Source of the DNA: Candidatus Thiosymbion ectosymbiont of Catanema sp. Cochon2018
GTDB taxonomy: Bacteria; Pseudomonadota; Gammaproteobacteria; Chromatiales; Chromatiaceae
Direction: 5' to 3'
NCBI GenBank assembly: GCA_011392765.1
Contig: WYCW01000001.1
Coordinates: forward strand, 552,888-616,887
Length of the DNA stretch: 64,000 bases
The notes below the pieces were generated by a model. That model was not told the origin of the DNA and did no database searches. It saw nothing but the letters and a program-made list of their open reading frames with translations. Both the position numbers and the translations under genes were made by a program. Positions 40,403 to 47,747 of the stretch are shown one piece after another (the first letter of the stretch is position 1; each line of letters starts with the position of its first letter).

Positions 40403-41071
40403 TTACTCCAGAGGGCTTTCAACACCAAAGGTTCTGCAGAGTCGACGAGCGAATGCTTGATACGTATCTGCTAACAGGTCGTTTGATGAGATCAATTCTC
40501 GGTATTGTTCTTGGAGAGATAGTATAGCATGGTCATTTTCTTGCGACAAAAACAGAAGTATCGGCAGCCGAACTGCACGTGCGGGCTGCAACATGTGCCA
40601 GTCTTTGAAGCTATTTGATCTTAACCTGCCTAGCAATGCCGATAGGTCACTGTTTTCATTAAAATAGCGGAAGCCATGTGTTGCTATTAATGTGAGGGCC
40701 TCCTCTACGGAATGGTTAGAGTCATTTAGGGGGCTTGCATCGAATCGCAATTGGCCTCGGTCAAGTAATTTTCCTAGTTGTGCGCCTATACTCGCAAAGA
40801 ATCTGTCGCGCGTTGATAACTCTTCTGGATAGCATTGTGCAGCAATTTCTTCCACAGCGTTACAGCGGATTCCAAGATTAACTACTACCGACGTCTTCTT
40901 AGGTTTCTGTTGTAAGATAGATGCGAAGTGAATGATATGCACGAAGTTATCGCATTCTCGATGCAGAAGATTCCCTTGTGCCAGCTTAAATCCCTGCCCT
41001 GATAGCTGCATTGCTATGGCTGCAATGAAGCTGGAGATGTTTTCGGCGTGTTGAGAAGTGCGTCCGCTCAT
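40403..41071 (-). CDS. Probable immunity protein for the nuclease toxin tip
   Basis: 222 residues, no membrane segment. SGRTSQHAENISSFIAAIAM, FVHIIHFASILQQKPKKTSV and VNLGIRCNAVEEIAAQCYPE resemble DUF4304-like immunity proteins, though I am not certain. Its start overlaps the stop of the upstream toxin fragment by one base, the typical toxin-immunity arrangement, so it most likely protects against that nuclease domain. A helical C-terminus (LSLQEQYRELISSNDLLADT) follows. Confidence 0.6.
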   Translation of the reverse strand: MSGRTSQHAENISSFIAAIAMQLSGQGFKLAQGNLLHRECDNFVHIIHFASILQQKPKKTSVVVNLGIRCNAVEEIAAQCYPEELSTRDRFFASIGAQLGKLLDRGQLRFDASPLNDSNHSVEEALTLIATHGFRYFNENSDLSALLGRLRSNSFKDWHMLQPARAVRLPILLFLSQENDHAILSLQEQYRELISSNDLLADTYQAFARRLCRTFGVESPLE

Positions 41072-41463
41072 TATCTTCGTACCTCTGTTGAGATGCGTCG
41101 TGTTTGATCTTTTAAGTTTAAGGGCGCATTCTTCCCGATTATTGTCCCACCGCCTTTCTCCATGGCAGTATCCTTAGCAATTTGGCTGGCATTTCTGGTT
41201 GCATTCCCACTTTTCACTTCGATCGCACGTATTTCACCCGTCTTCCCATCCTGGATCAAGTGATCAACCTGCCTACGTGATTCCGAAGTCTTAACCGAGA
41301 CTTGGCTACCCAGGACTTCATGCCCTTCTTCCTCAAGTTCGCGCTTTACTTCTTCCTCGCGTCGCTTGCCTTGCTCTTTGTTCTTCTTCAGTTGTTCTGC
41401 TTTCTTATTTTTTGCCGTCTTCCCTGGAATGTTTCCCCCTTCCGTCCCCTTGCTACCGGCATC
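41071..41463 (-). CDS. Orphan C-terminal toxin tip with nuclease-like domain
   Basis: 130 residues from ATG 41463, uninterrupted. MAGSKGTEGGNIPGKTAKNK starts like the glycine/lysine-rich linker of the full-length effector at 42854 (GGHIPKKKTAKKK). A charged helical segment (EQGKRREEEVKRELEEEGHE) follows, then RRQVDHLIQDGKTGEIRAIE, VKSGNATRNASQIAKDTAME. The D..I...G.....IEVKSG pattern looks like a PD-(D/E)XK nuclease core. No N-terminal delivery domain is present, so it is a displaced toxin tip that could recombine onto an upstream effector. It is followed without a gap by its probable immunity gene. The reading just upstream (HLPYFGD in another frame) resembles PYLGDA of the effector. Confidence 0.72.
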   Translation of the reverse strand, partial: DAGSKGTEGGNIPGKTAKNKKAEQLKKNKEQGKRREEEVKRELEEEGHEVLGSQVSVKTSESRRQVDHLIQDGKTGEIRAIEVKSGNATRNASQIAKDTAMEKGGGTIIGKNAPLNLKDQTRRISTEVRR

Positions 41464-41510
41464 TCCAAAGTAAGGAAGGTGATCCTATACAATCAGTTGG
41501 AGCCCAACAT

Positions 41511-41966
41511 CTACTCTTCCAAAGAACGTCTGAGTACATGGTGTAGCAGAGAACTACAAGATTCAAACTCCTCGTATACATCCAAAGAGACACGATCAAT
41601 CTCTGCAAACTTCTGAAGTCGAATATTGAAGACAAACTGATCATCACCTCCTTCTGCGAAGACTACGAGTTCGCGTGCTATATCCACTTCCCGAAATGCT
41701 AGGTTGGTGTCCACGAATCCGTCGATAAATGTGTCGGTTCTTCCGACAATCGGCATCTTGGTTGTTGCATAAACCAAGAATCCGTTCCATGTTAGCCCAT
41801 TCACCGATCGTAGAAACGTTTCATACTCGGAATCGATATTGTAATTCAACTTGCGTGTTGATTCTCGAAGAAGTGATTGTATCTCCATTTCCGTAGCTGG
41901 TGACTGCATGGCAAGTCCGTATCGCTTTCTTTCCCCAGCAATCCTCTTGATAAGGTCAGTATACAT
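41511..41966 (-). CDS. SUKH/YrhA-like immunity protein
   Basis: 151 residues. An N-terminal helix (YTDLIKRIAGERKRYGLAMQ) is followed by the SMI1/KNR4-like pattern ESTRKLNYNIDSEYETFLRS, VNGLTWNGFLVYATTKMPIV, LVVFAEGGDDQFVFNIRLQK and a helical end. The order polar helix, Y-x-x-F-L-x-x-x-N-G-L, then strand-rich core, is typical of SUKH-superfamily immunity proteins that protect against nuclease toxins. The upstream neighbour on this strand is a toxin fragment at 41978. Confidence 0.72.
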   Translation of the reverse strand: MYTDLIKRIAGERKRYGLAMQSPATEMEIQSLLRESTRKLNYNIDSEYETFLRSVNGLTWNGFLVYATTKMPIVGRTDTFIDGFVDTNLAFREVDIARELVVFAEGGDDQFVFNIRLQKFAEIDRVSLDVYEEFESCSSLLHHVLRRSLEE

Positions 41967-41977
41967 GCGAATTACCT

Positions 41978-42185
41978 CTACGGTGGGTATAAAAAGCCAT
42001 TGGGAAGTGGCCAGTCGATGGTTCGGGATTCTCCTGGAGAAAGCCCCTTTGTCAAATCCCGCTGAAGATTGGTCATGGCCTTGTGATAGGGGTCATGTTG
42101 AATCAACACAAGGTTATCCATTTGTGCAAACTCTACTAAAATCCATAACTGCAAGTTATTGTTCAACAAGTGATCCCCAAAACCG
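41978..42185 (-). pseudogene. C-terminal toxin fragment without start
   Basis: The readable part ends MDNLVLIQHDPYHKAMTNLQ, then RDLTKGLSPGESRTIDWPLP and NGFLYPP. The H-DPYHKAMTN and GESRTIDWPLP segments look like the end of an HNH-type or related toxin tip of polymorphic toxins. There is no proper start, and no delivery domain. Downstream by 11 bp is a SUKH-like immunity gene, so this is probably a worn remnant of a second toxin/immunity cassette. Upstream boundary uncertain. Confidence 0.5.
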
Positions 42186-42197
42186 CAAAGCTCTAGT

Positions 42198-42812
42198 CTA
42201 TATAATTCTGATTGGATCTAGTGATTGTTCATTTACTGTTCTTGAATTATCACCGTTTGCGCTGTAATCTAGATTTTTTATTTTTGCGGTGCCGACGCCT
42301 TTAAGATGGTACTTTCTCGAATTGTATAGCTTTGCACCTGAGATTCTCGCACTCGTGAGATCGATATTTTCGAGCACAGCATTACGCATATCTGTATCTA
42401 TTAGCCACGCCCAACTAAAATTGCATCCCGTCAAATCAGCATCACGTAAATCGCAATCGGTCAAATCGGCTCTCGTTAAGTTACAGGCAGTTAACTTACA
42501 GCTACGGAACTGAGATTCTTGTAATTCTGCTTTTGAAAAGTCACACTGTAAAAACTCACACTCACAAAAAACAGTATTAACTGTAATGCACCCATGAAAC
42601 GTGCAATGTTCAAAGCGCGATTTAGAAACTAAAGAACGCGAAATAGTGTAAGACGATAAGTCCACGTATTTAAAGCTAACGCTCGATATCTCCGTTTCTA
42701 TCAATATTAACTGCTCCCCTGCCTCAGAGCCTGCAATACCTATTTGACTTTCTATCCAGAGTTTATGTTTCTTCACTCTCTGCTCGAGTGTTGAAAGACT
42801 TATTTTCTTCAT
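42198..42812 (-). CDS. Pentapeptide-repeat protein, likely immunity factor
   Basis: 204 residues. LSTLEQRVKKHKLWIESQIG opens it, followed by a pentapeptide-repeat helix from about residue 45 to 165 (SVSFKYVDLSSYTISRSLVS, FLQCDFSKAELQESQFRSCK, ACNLTRADLTDCDLRDADLT, GCNFSWAWLIDTDMRNAVLE). The right-handed quadrilateral beta-helix often binds macromolecules. Genes of this form directly after a T6SS effector gene are commonly immunity genes; that is the reading here, as the effector at 42854 ends 42 bp upstream on the same strand. ATG 42812 is preferred over one four codons earlier. Confidence 0.78.
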   Translation of the reverse strand: MKKISLSTLEQRVKKHKLWIESQIGIAGSEAGEQLILIETEISSVSFKYVDLSSYTISRSLVSKSRFEHCTFHGCITVNTVFCECEFLQCDFSKAELQESQFRSCKLTACNLTRADLTDCDLRDADLTGCNFSWAWLIDTDMRNAVLENIDLTSARISGAKLYNSRKYHLKGVGTAKIKNLDYSANGDNSRTVNEQSLDPIRII

Positions 42813-42853
42813 GACTGTAAACACCGTTTTGATTTATATAGAATCGCATGATT

Positions 42854-44239
42854 CTATTGAAAAATGACATTACCTATTTTAGACGGATCGACGAGATCGA
42901 TCAATTCTGACTTAAATTGACCACGCACGCCTTCCGGTAGGTTCTTCAAATCAACGAGCACATCGACATTGCCATCATACGACTTAATTTTTTTCGAAAT
43001 ATCCGCCGCTTGACGTGAAACATTTCTCACATTTGGGTCGACTGGCGTCTTTACGTCGAGCCATCCCTCCGTACCATCGTTTCGAGTGACCTTGAAATCC
43101 AGATTTGGCTCACCCTGAGACAAATCAGGTCGCCTTGCGTCTGCGTAGTGTCCATCCTCGATAGCTTTTTTCATGGAGTCAGCCTCTGACACTGATTTTG
43201 GATTCGGCTTTCCTGTTTGAGGATCATTTTTCCATTCTTCATGTTTGGATTTACTAACTTTTTTCTTTGCCGTTTTCTTCTTCGGAATATGCCCCCCATC
43301 CGGCCCTTTGCCTCCCGAAGCCCCCTTTCCAGGCTTCGGTTTCTTCCCCTTTTTCAGATCACCCAACTTCTCCGTCAGCTTCGCTGCCTTGGCCTTCAGC
43401 TTCTTCAGCTTGCCCGCCAGCTTTGTCGCTTTGCGCGCCATCCGGGCGGCCTTGATCGGCTTGGCGATGGCATCTCCAAGGTAGGGTATGACGGAGATAA
43501 AACTCAGTCCAGCGCCCCAATAGTCACCCTCGTCAATAGACATACCAGCCGAAATCAGGTCGCTGGTCGGCGTTGGATCGAGAAGACCGGCCACATCCAC
43601 GCCGGCCTTAATTGCCTCTCGGGCGATCTCCCGTTCAGCCGCGGCGATCTCTTCCGCGACTCGCTCCTGCTCCTCAAGCGCCTCCTGATACTCGGGGTCG
43701 GTGGTGGGATCGTAGGGGGCCTCGGTTGCCGCGGGTTCCCCCAAATCCGTTGCTGTCTCCCCCAGCTGCGAGTCGCTGGTGCTTTCCTGGGGGTGCCAAA
43801 CGATCTCGCCATTCGGGCCGATGCTGGCACCAGGAGTTACGCCAATGTAGACGATCTTCCCGTAGGTATTGCCGGTTCCCTTGGGTCCGGCGCAGTTCAT
43901 CGCCATCAGGTCGCCGTGGCGAACCAGCCCCTGGTTCTCGACCCGGACCGATTTGCTATGTTCCACGGGTCGGCAGGCACCGAGATTGACGCCGGAGATG
44001 ATGCCTCCCCCGACCCCCGGCTCGTCTCCTTGGACTGTCGGCAGGTAACTGCCCATGGTGAAGACCGGCTGGCCCCCGAACCGGGTTCGGGTCGCGGTTG
44101 CCTGGGCGACATCGAACTTGCAGGTAATGGTATAGGGGACGGGAACCATTGCGGTGCCCATCGGCGTCTTGCAGACGTCGGGGGCCATGGAAACAATGTA
44201 GGCCTCGGCGCTGCGGTTGGTCCCGCGGTCGTCGCTCAT
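42854..44239 (-). CDS. T6SS effector: PAAR-like DUF4150 domain fused to a nuclease-type toxin
   Basis: 461 residues from ATG 44239, which overlaps the DUF2169 stop by 4 bp. Residues about 18-130 (APDVCKTPMGTAMVPVPYTI, GSYLPTVQGDEPGVGGGIIS, GACRPVEHSKSVRVENQGLV, RHGDLMAMNCAGP) are the DUF4150/PAAR-like spike cap. The middle (about 190-280) has an acidic helix and a pre-toxin segment SFISVIPYLGDAIAKP; 280-345 is a Lys-rich linker. The C-terminal 115 residues (EPNLDFKVTRNDGTEGWLDV then KTP; NVDVLVDLKNLPEGV) resemble a PD-(D/E)XK-like toxin, as in some CdiA tips. It rides on VgrG with DUF2169 as adaptor; the pentapeptide gene downstream is its probable immunity. Confidence 0.85.
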   Translation of the reverse strand: MSDDRGTNRSAEAYIVSMAPDVCKTPMGTAMVPVPYTITCKFDVAQATATRTRFGGQPVFTMGSYLPTVQGDEPGVGGGIISGVNLGACRPVEHSKSVRVENQGLVRHGDLMAMNCAGPKGTGNTYGKIVYIGVTPGASIGPNGEIVWHPQESTSDSQLGETATDLGEPAATEAPYDPTTDPEYQEALEEQERVAEEIAAAEREIAREAIKAGVDVAGLLDPTPTSDLISAGMSIDEGDYWGAGLSFISVIPYLGDAIAKPIKAARMARKATKLAGKLKKLKAKAAKLTEKLGDLKKGKKPKPGKGASGGKGPDGGHIPKKKTAKKKVSKSKHEEWKNDPQTGKPNPKSVSEADSMKKAIEDGHYADARRPDLSQGEPNLDFKVTRNDGTEGWLDVKTPVDPNVRNVSRQAADISKKIKSYDGNVDVLVDLKNLPEGVRGQFKSELIDLVDPSKIGNVIFQ

Positions 44240-45297
44240 GGCCGGTCCTGCGTCCGAGTCCGGGCTTCGCGGCCGCTGGCATCTTCTCGTAGCCGGGTCT
44301 CGATCAGGGCGATGCCGTCTTCGTAGAGCGGCAGGGCGAGGCGCCAAACCAGACCTACCTGCATGGTCGTAATGTCGATTTCTACGGTATCGAGCAGAAA
44401 GTGGCGCCCGTAGCGGAAGCCGGCCCGGTCGGTGATAGCACCAAGGAATGCGTAGTCCGGGAGCTGGAACCTTAGCTTGGGGATGGTTGGATGCAGGTGG
44501 GTCAGCTCGACGCTTTCAGCACCGTCGAGGTAGCCGTCATAGACCAGATCGGGATGGGCGCAGTTGTGAAAGTCGACACAGAAATCCTCGGGGAGCTTGG
44601 GGTGACGCTTGCGCTGCCACTGTTCGTCATAGGTGCCTGCATAGCTGCGGCGTGGGAGCCAGGATTTGGCAAGGGGGCCGAACCCCTGGGGCCGATAACG
44701 TTTCCCCAACTCCTCAATGGGCTCCGCGGGGGATTCGATTTGTGGCGCGGGGACGCTTTCTTTCCGGGACAGGTGCGCCGGGTCCACGAAGCCGCGGCCG
44801 CAGGGATTCTCCTCGTAGATATCTGCGGTGTCTTCGTGGGTCCACTGACCCCCGAAGGCGTACTCATACCGGAGGGGGACCTCGGTCGCAGGTTCCGGTG
44901 CATCGAGGATCCAGCCGTGCCACCAGTGCCACCGCCAGTGACGCGGTCCGGTGACTATCAGGTCCTTGGCGAGTGAGCCGATGCGAATCCCGACGTTCCA
45001 GCGTCGATGCGGTATCCCCCGCGGCGCATAGGCCGTGGTGTTGAGGATGATGTCGCTGTTTGCCTTGTACGGAGCCAGGTCATCGTCAGTGCGGAGGCTG
45101 CTGTCATTCAACGCCCCGAAATACTCGGGTGAGGTTCGGACCTGCTGCTGTTCTTGCGTTGGCCGCAAAGGTTTACCCGGCAGGATCGTAAAGGAGCCGC
45201 GCAGGATGATGACCTGAAACGGATCGTCTTCGAGATCAAGGGTCTCGAAGGTCAGCGGCGAGAAGGGGGTGTGGTTATGGAATTCGGCCGCGGCCAT
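44236..45297 (-). CDS. DUF2169 T6SS adaptor protein
   Basis: 353 residues. FHNHTPFSPLTFETLDLEDD, PFQVIILRGSFTILPGKPLR, RTDDDLAPYKANSDIILNTT, YEYAFGGQW and RRSYAGTYDEQWQRKRHPKL, then FHNCAHPDLV, are the conserved blocks of DUF2169. These proteins lie between VgrG and PAAR/DUF4150 effector genes and help to load the effector on the spike. The gene overlaps the effector ATG. ATG 45297 is usable, but an ATG at 45353, 13 bp after vgrG, opens a different frame reading MQLVNAPPFPTITWEALT, which also looks like a DUF2169 start; a frameshift or partial duplication is possible. Confidence 0.88.
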   Translation of the reverse strand: MAAAEFHNHTPFSPLTFETLDLEDDPFQVIILRGSFTILPGKPLRPTQEQQQVRTSPEYFGALNDSSLRTDDDLAPYKANSDIILNTTAYAPRGIPHRRWNVGIRIGSLAKDLIVTGPRHWRWHWWHGWILDAPEPATEVPLRYEYAFGGQWTHEDTADIYEENPCGRGFVDPAHLSRKESVPAPQIESPAEPIEELGKRYRPQGFGPLAKSWLPRRSYAGTYDEQWQRKRHPKLPEDFCVDFHNCAHPDLVYDGYLDGAESVELTHLHPTIPKLRFQLPDYAFLGAITDRAGFRYGRHFLLDTVEIDITTMQVGLVWRLALPLYEDGIALIETRLREDASGREARTRTQDRP

Positions 45298-45365
45298 TTG
45301 GTGAGTGCTTCCCAGGTGATCGTTGGAAAGGGAGGGGCGTTGACCAGTTGCATGCCGCTGTCGGC

Positions 45366-47498
45366 TCAGTTGATGTCCACTACCTTGCCGTCGATCTTGA
45401 CGCCCTCGGCGCCGCTGGCGTGGATCAGTTTGCCTTGCAGGGTGATGGTGCCATCCTGCTTCATCACCAGGGAGCTGTCACCGACCACGATCTCCAGCTC
45501 GTCGCCTGCTTTGATGAAGAATTTCTTACCCACCAGTACATTTTTGGAGAGCCCGACCTCTTCGGCCTGGATCAGGCCGACGCTGGTGTTCATCGCCCCC
45601 CCGACGCTGACTTGATAGGCGGCACCGATGCTCAGTGCCTTGGCGGCGCCGATGCTCTCCGCCTTAGCGGCAGCAACGGTTTCCGATTTACTGGCGGCGA
45701 TGGTCACGGTCTCGTTGCCGCCGACCTGCTCGGTACGATTGGCGCCGATGGAGATAGTCTCGTTGGCGCCTACGGTCTCGGTACGGTTGCTGCCGACGGT
45801 GATGGTCTCGTTGTTTCCCACCTGCTCGGTACGATCGACGCCGATGTTGGTGGTCTCGTTTTTGTCCACCGTTTTGGCACGGTCGTTCCCGATTTGGATG
45901 GTCTCGTTATTGGTGACGTCCCGACTACGGTCGTTCAGCACATGTTCGCGCAGGTCGTGTTCGATGGTGCTGTCTTTGTCGTATTGACCATGCTCCCGGA
46001 TGAGTTCATTGCCTTTGGTGTCGTCCATGACGTATTCGTTATAACCCCCGCCGCCCTTGGTGCTGTTGGACATGAGTCCGCTGACGGCGGCGCCGGCGGG
46101 GAGGCCGTAGGGCGGCATGTTAGCGCCGTTGTAGACCCGCCCGGTGATGATGGGCTGGTCGGGATCGCCTTCCAGGAAGTCGATGATGACTTCCTGGCCG
46201 ATGCGTGGGATTGCCATGGTGCCCCACCCCTTACCGGCCCAGGGGTGGGAGACACGGACCCAGCAGGAGCTCTTTTCGTCGGATTGGCCGTAGCGGTCCC
46301 AGTGGAATTGGACTTTGACCCGGCCGTATTGGTCGGTCCAGATCTCTTCGCCGGCCTTGCCGACGACGATGGCGGTCTGGGGACCCTGGACGCGGGCCTT
46401 GGGGGTAATCCGCGGGGGGCGGTAGGGCGTCTGGGCGTCCAGGGCGGTAAACCAGCACTGGAAGACGGGACCGGTGCCTGCCGCACCGGAGGAACCGAAG
46501 GCATCGGAGCGCAGCTGGTAATCGGCCGAGACGATCAGGTATTCCCGGTTCTGGTCTCGGCGGGGATAGTCGGTCAAGTTGAAGAGTGCTCCGGCAGTGA
46601 GCCCGCGGGCATTGCCGGCGCCCCGTACGGTCTCGTAGTCCACGTGTAGTTCTTCGATGCGCGCCCGCACCCATTCATCGCCCTGGTCGTACTGGGTATA
46701 GCCGCCTGGGTAGTCGTAGATTTCCAGATCCGCACGGGCGTGCTCATGCGGGTGATGCCGTAGGGTCAGCAGCGGCTTGCCGGGCGCCTTATAGTCGAAG
46801 TCGGTATGGACGAAAGCCCCCGATTGAACCGCTCCGGCCACGGACCAGTGGTCGATGTGGTCCCGCTCCCGCAGGGCGGTCGCGTCGGGGGGGTAGTAGG
46901 GAATTGTTTCGTAGCCGGCAATGGGGTCGTGGGCGCCATAGTTGTCGGCCAGGATCAGGGTGTGCTTGTCGGCCTCATGCGTGAAGTAGTAGTAGATGCC
47001 TTCTTGTTCCATGAGCCGGCTGATGAAGTTGAAGTCCGTCTCCCGGTACTGCACGCAGTAGTTCCAGGGGTGGTAGAGTTCGTGGGTCAGGAATTCCTCG
47101 AAGTCGGTGTAGCCGTGCTCACGGAAGATTTCCTTGATGATGTCCGGCACCGTCTGGTCCTGGAAGATGCGACAATCGGCGGTACGGGTGAGAAACCAGA
47201 ACCAGGGGACGAGGGTAGCACGGTAGATGGCAACCGCTCCGTCGAAGCCGGTGTGTGAAAAACGGTTGACGAGGCCGTTGAAGTAGCGGGTCCGGTAGTC
47301 AGGTAGATCGAGCCGCACGGTGGCGGGTTGGCCGAGCAGGTCTTCGTGCTTGATGTTGACGTTTTTGCTGATGAGTTCCAGGTCGTAGGCGAACAGGGTG
47401 CTCAAGCGTTCGCTCCCGCGCATGGAGCGCAGCAGTAGAACATCTTCGCCGAAGGGGGTGGTGACCGCGAGGCTCCGGGCGCGTTGGCTGAGGGGCAT
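45366..47498 (-). CDS. vgrG: T6SS spike protein VgrG
   Basis: 710 residues. The gp27-like part (FGEDVLLLRSMRGSERLSTL, FEEFLTHELYHPWNYCVQYR, ETDFNFISRLMEQEGIYYYF) is followed by the gp5 OB-fold (VKVQFHWDRYGQSDEKSSCW, VRVSHPWAGKGWGTMAIPRI) and DPDQPIITGRVYNGAN. From about residue 520 the V-x-x-N-E-T/V-G-x-N-R-T-E repeats form the triple-stranded beta-helix needle. The C-terminus ends KIDGKVVDIN with no effector extension. It forms the puncturing tip on Hcp and carries the PAAR-like effector encoded downstream. The order vgrG, DUF2169, effector, immunity is standard. Confidence 0.96.
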   Translation of the reverse strand: MPLSQRARSLAVTTPFGEDVLLLRSMRGSERLSTLFAYDLELISKNVNIKHEDLLGQPATVRLDLPDYRTRYFNGLVNRFSHTGFDGAVAIYRATLVPWFWFLTRTADCRIFQDQTVPDIIKEIFREHGYTDFEEFLTHELYHPWNYCVQYRETDFNFISRLMEQEGIYYYFTHEADKHTLILADNYGAHDPIAGYETIPYYPPDATALRERDHIDHWSVAGAVQSGAFVHTDFDYKAPGKPLLTLRHHPHEHARADLEIYDYPGGYTQYDQGDEWVRARIEELHVDYETVRGAGNARGLTAGALFNLTDYPRRDQNREYLIVSADYQLRSDAFGSSGAAGTGPVFQCWFTALDAQTPYRPPRITPKARVQGPQTAIVVGKAGEEIWTDQYGRVKVQFHWDRYGQSDEKSSCWVRVSHPWAGKGWGTMAIPRIGQEVIIDFLEGDPDQPIITGRVYNGANMPPYGLPAGAAVSGLMSNSTKGGGGYNEYVMDDTKGNELIREHGQYDKDSTIEHDLREHVLNDRSRDVTNNETIQIGNDRAKTVDKNETTNIGVDRTEQVGNNETITVGSNRTETVGANETISIGANRTEQVGGNETVTIAASKSETVAAAKAESIGAAKALSIGAAYQVSVGGAMNTSVGLIQAEEVGLSKNVLVGKKFFIKAGDELEIVVGDSSLVMKQDGTITLQGKLIHASGAEGVKIDGKVVDIN

Positions 47499-47504
47499 GG
47501 CTGA

Positions 47505-47721
47505 GGCTCTCTAAAAACTAACACATTGATTTAAAAGCGGTAGACCCGGCAAACCAAGCTACCCGCAAAAGCTGGGTTTTGTTCCTCAACGCAGCCTATG
47601 CCTACGGTCTTTTTTTATACTGCCACACGGAACAATCTGAGCTTTTGAATTTCCCCCTCACCCCCGCCCTCTCCCGGAGGGAGAGGGAGTGAAATGCGCA
47701 GATTGTTCCGTGTGGCAGTAT
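47505..47721. repeat. Repeat region: dispersed block and 23-bp perfect inverted repeat
   Basis: 47505-47545 (TCTAAAAACTAACACATTGA) is a copy, inverted, of the block at 53862-53996. 47617-47639 (ATACTGCCACACGGAACAAT...) is the exact reverse complement of 47699-47721, enclosing CCCTCTCCCGGAGGGAGAGG, itself a palindrome. No gene here. Confidence 0.8.
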
Positions 47722-47747
47722 AGACAGCCTCTTAATCTTTTCCGACG

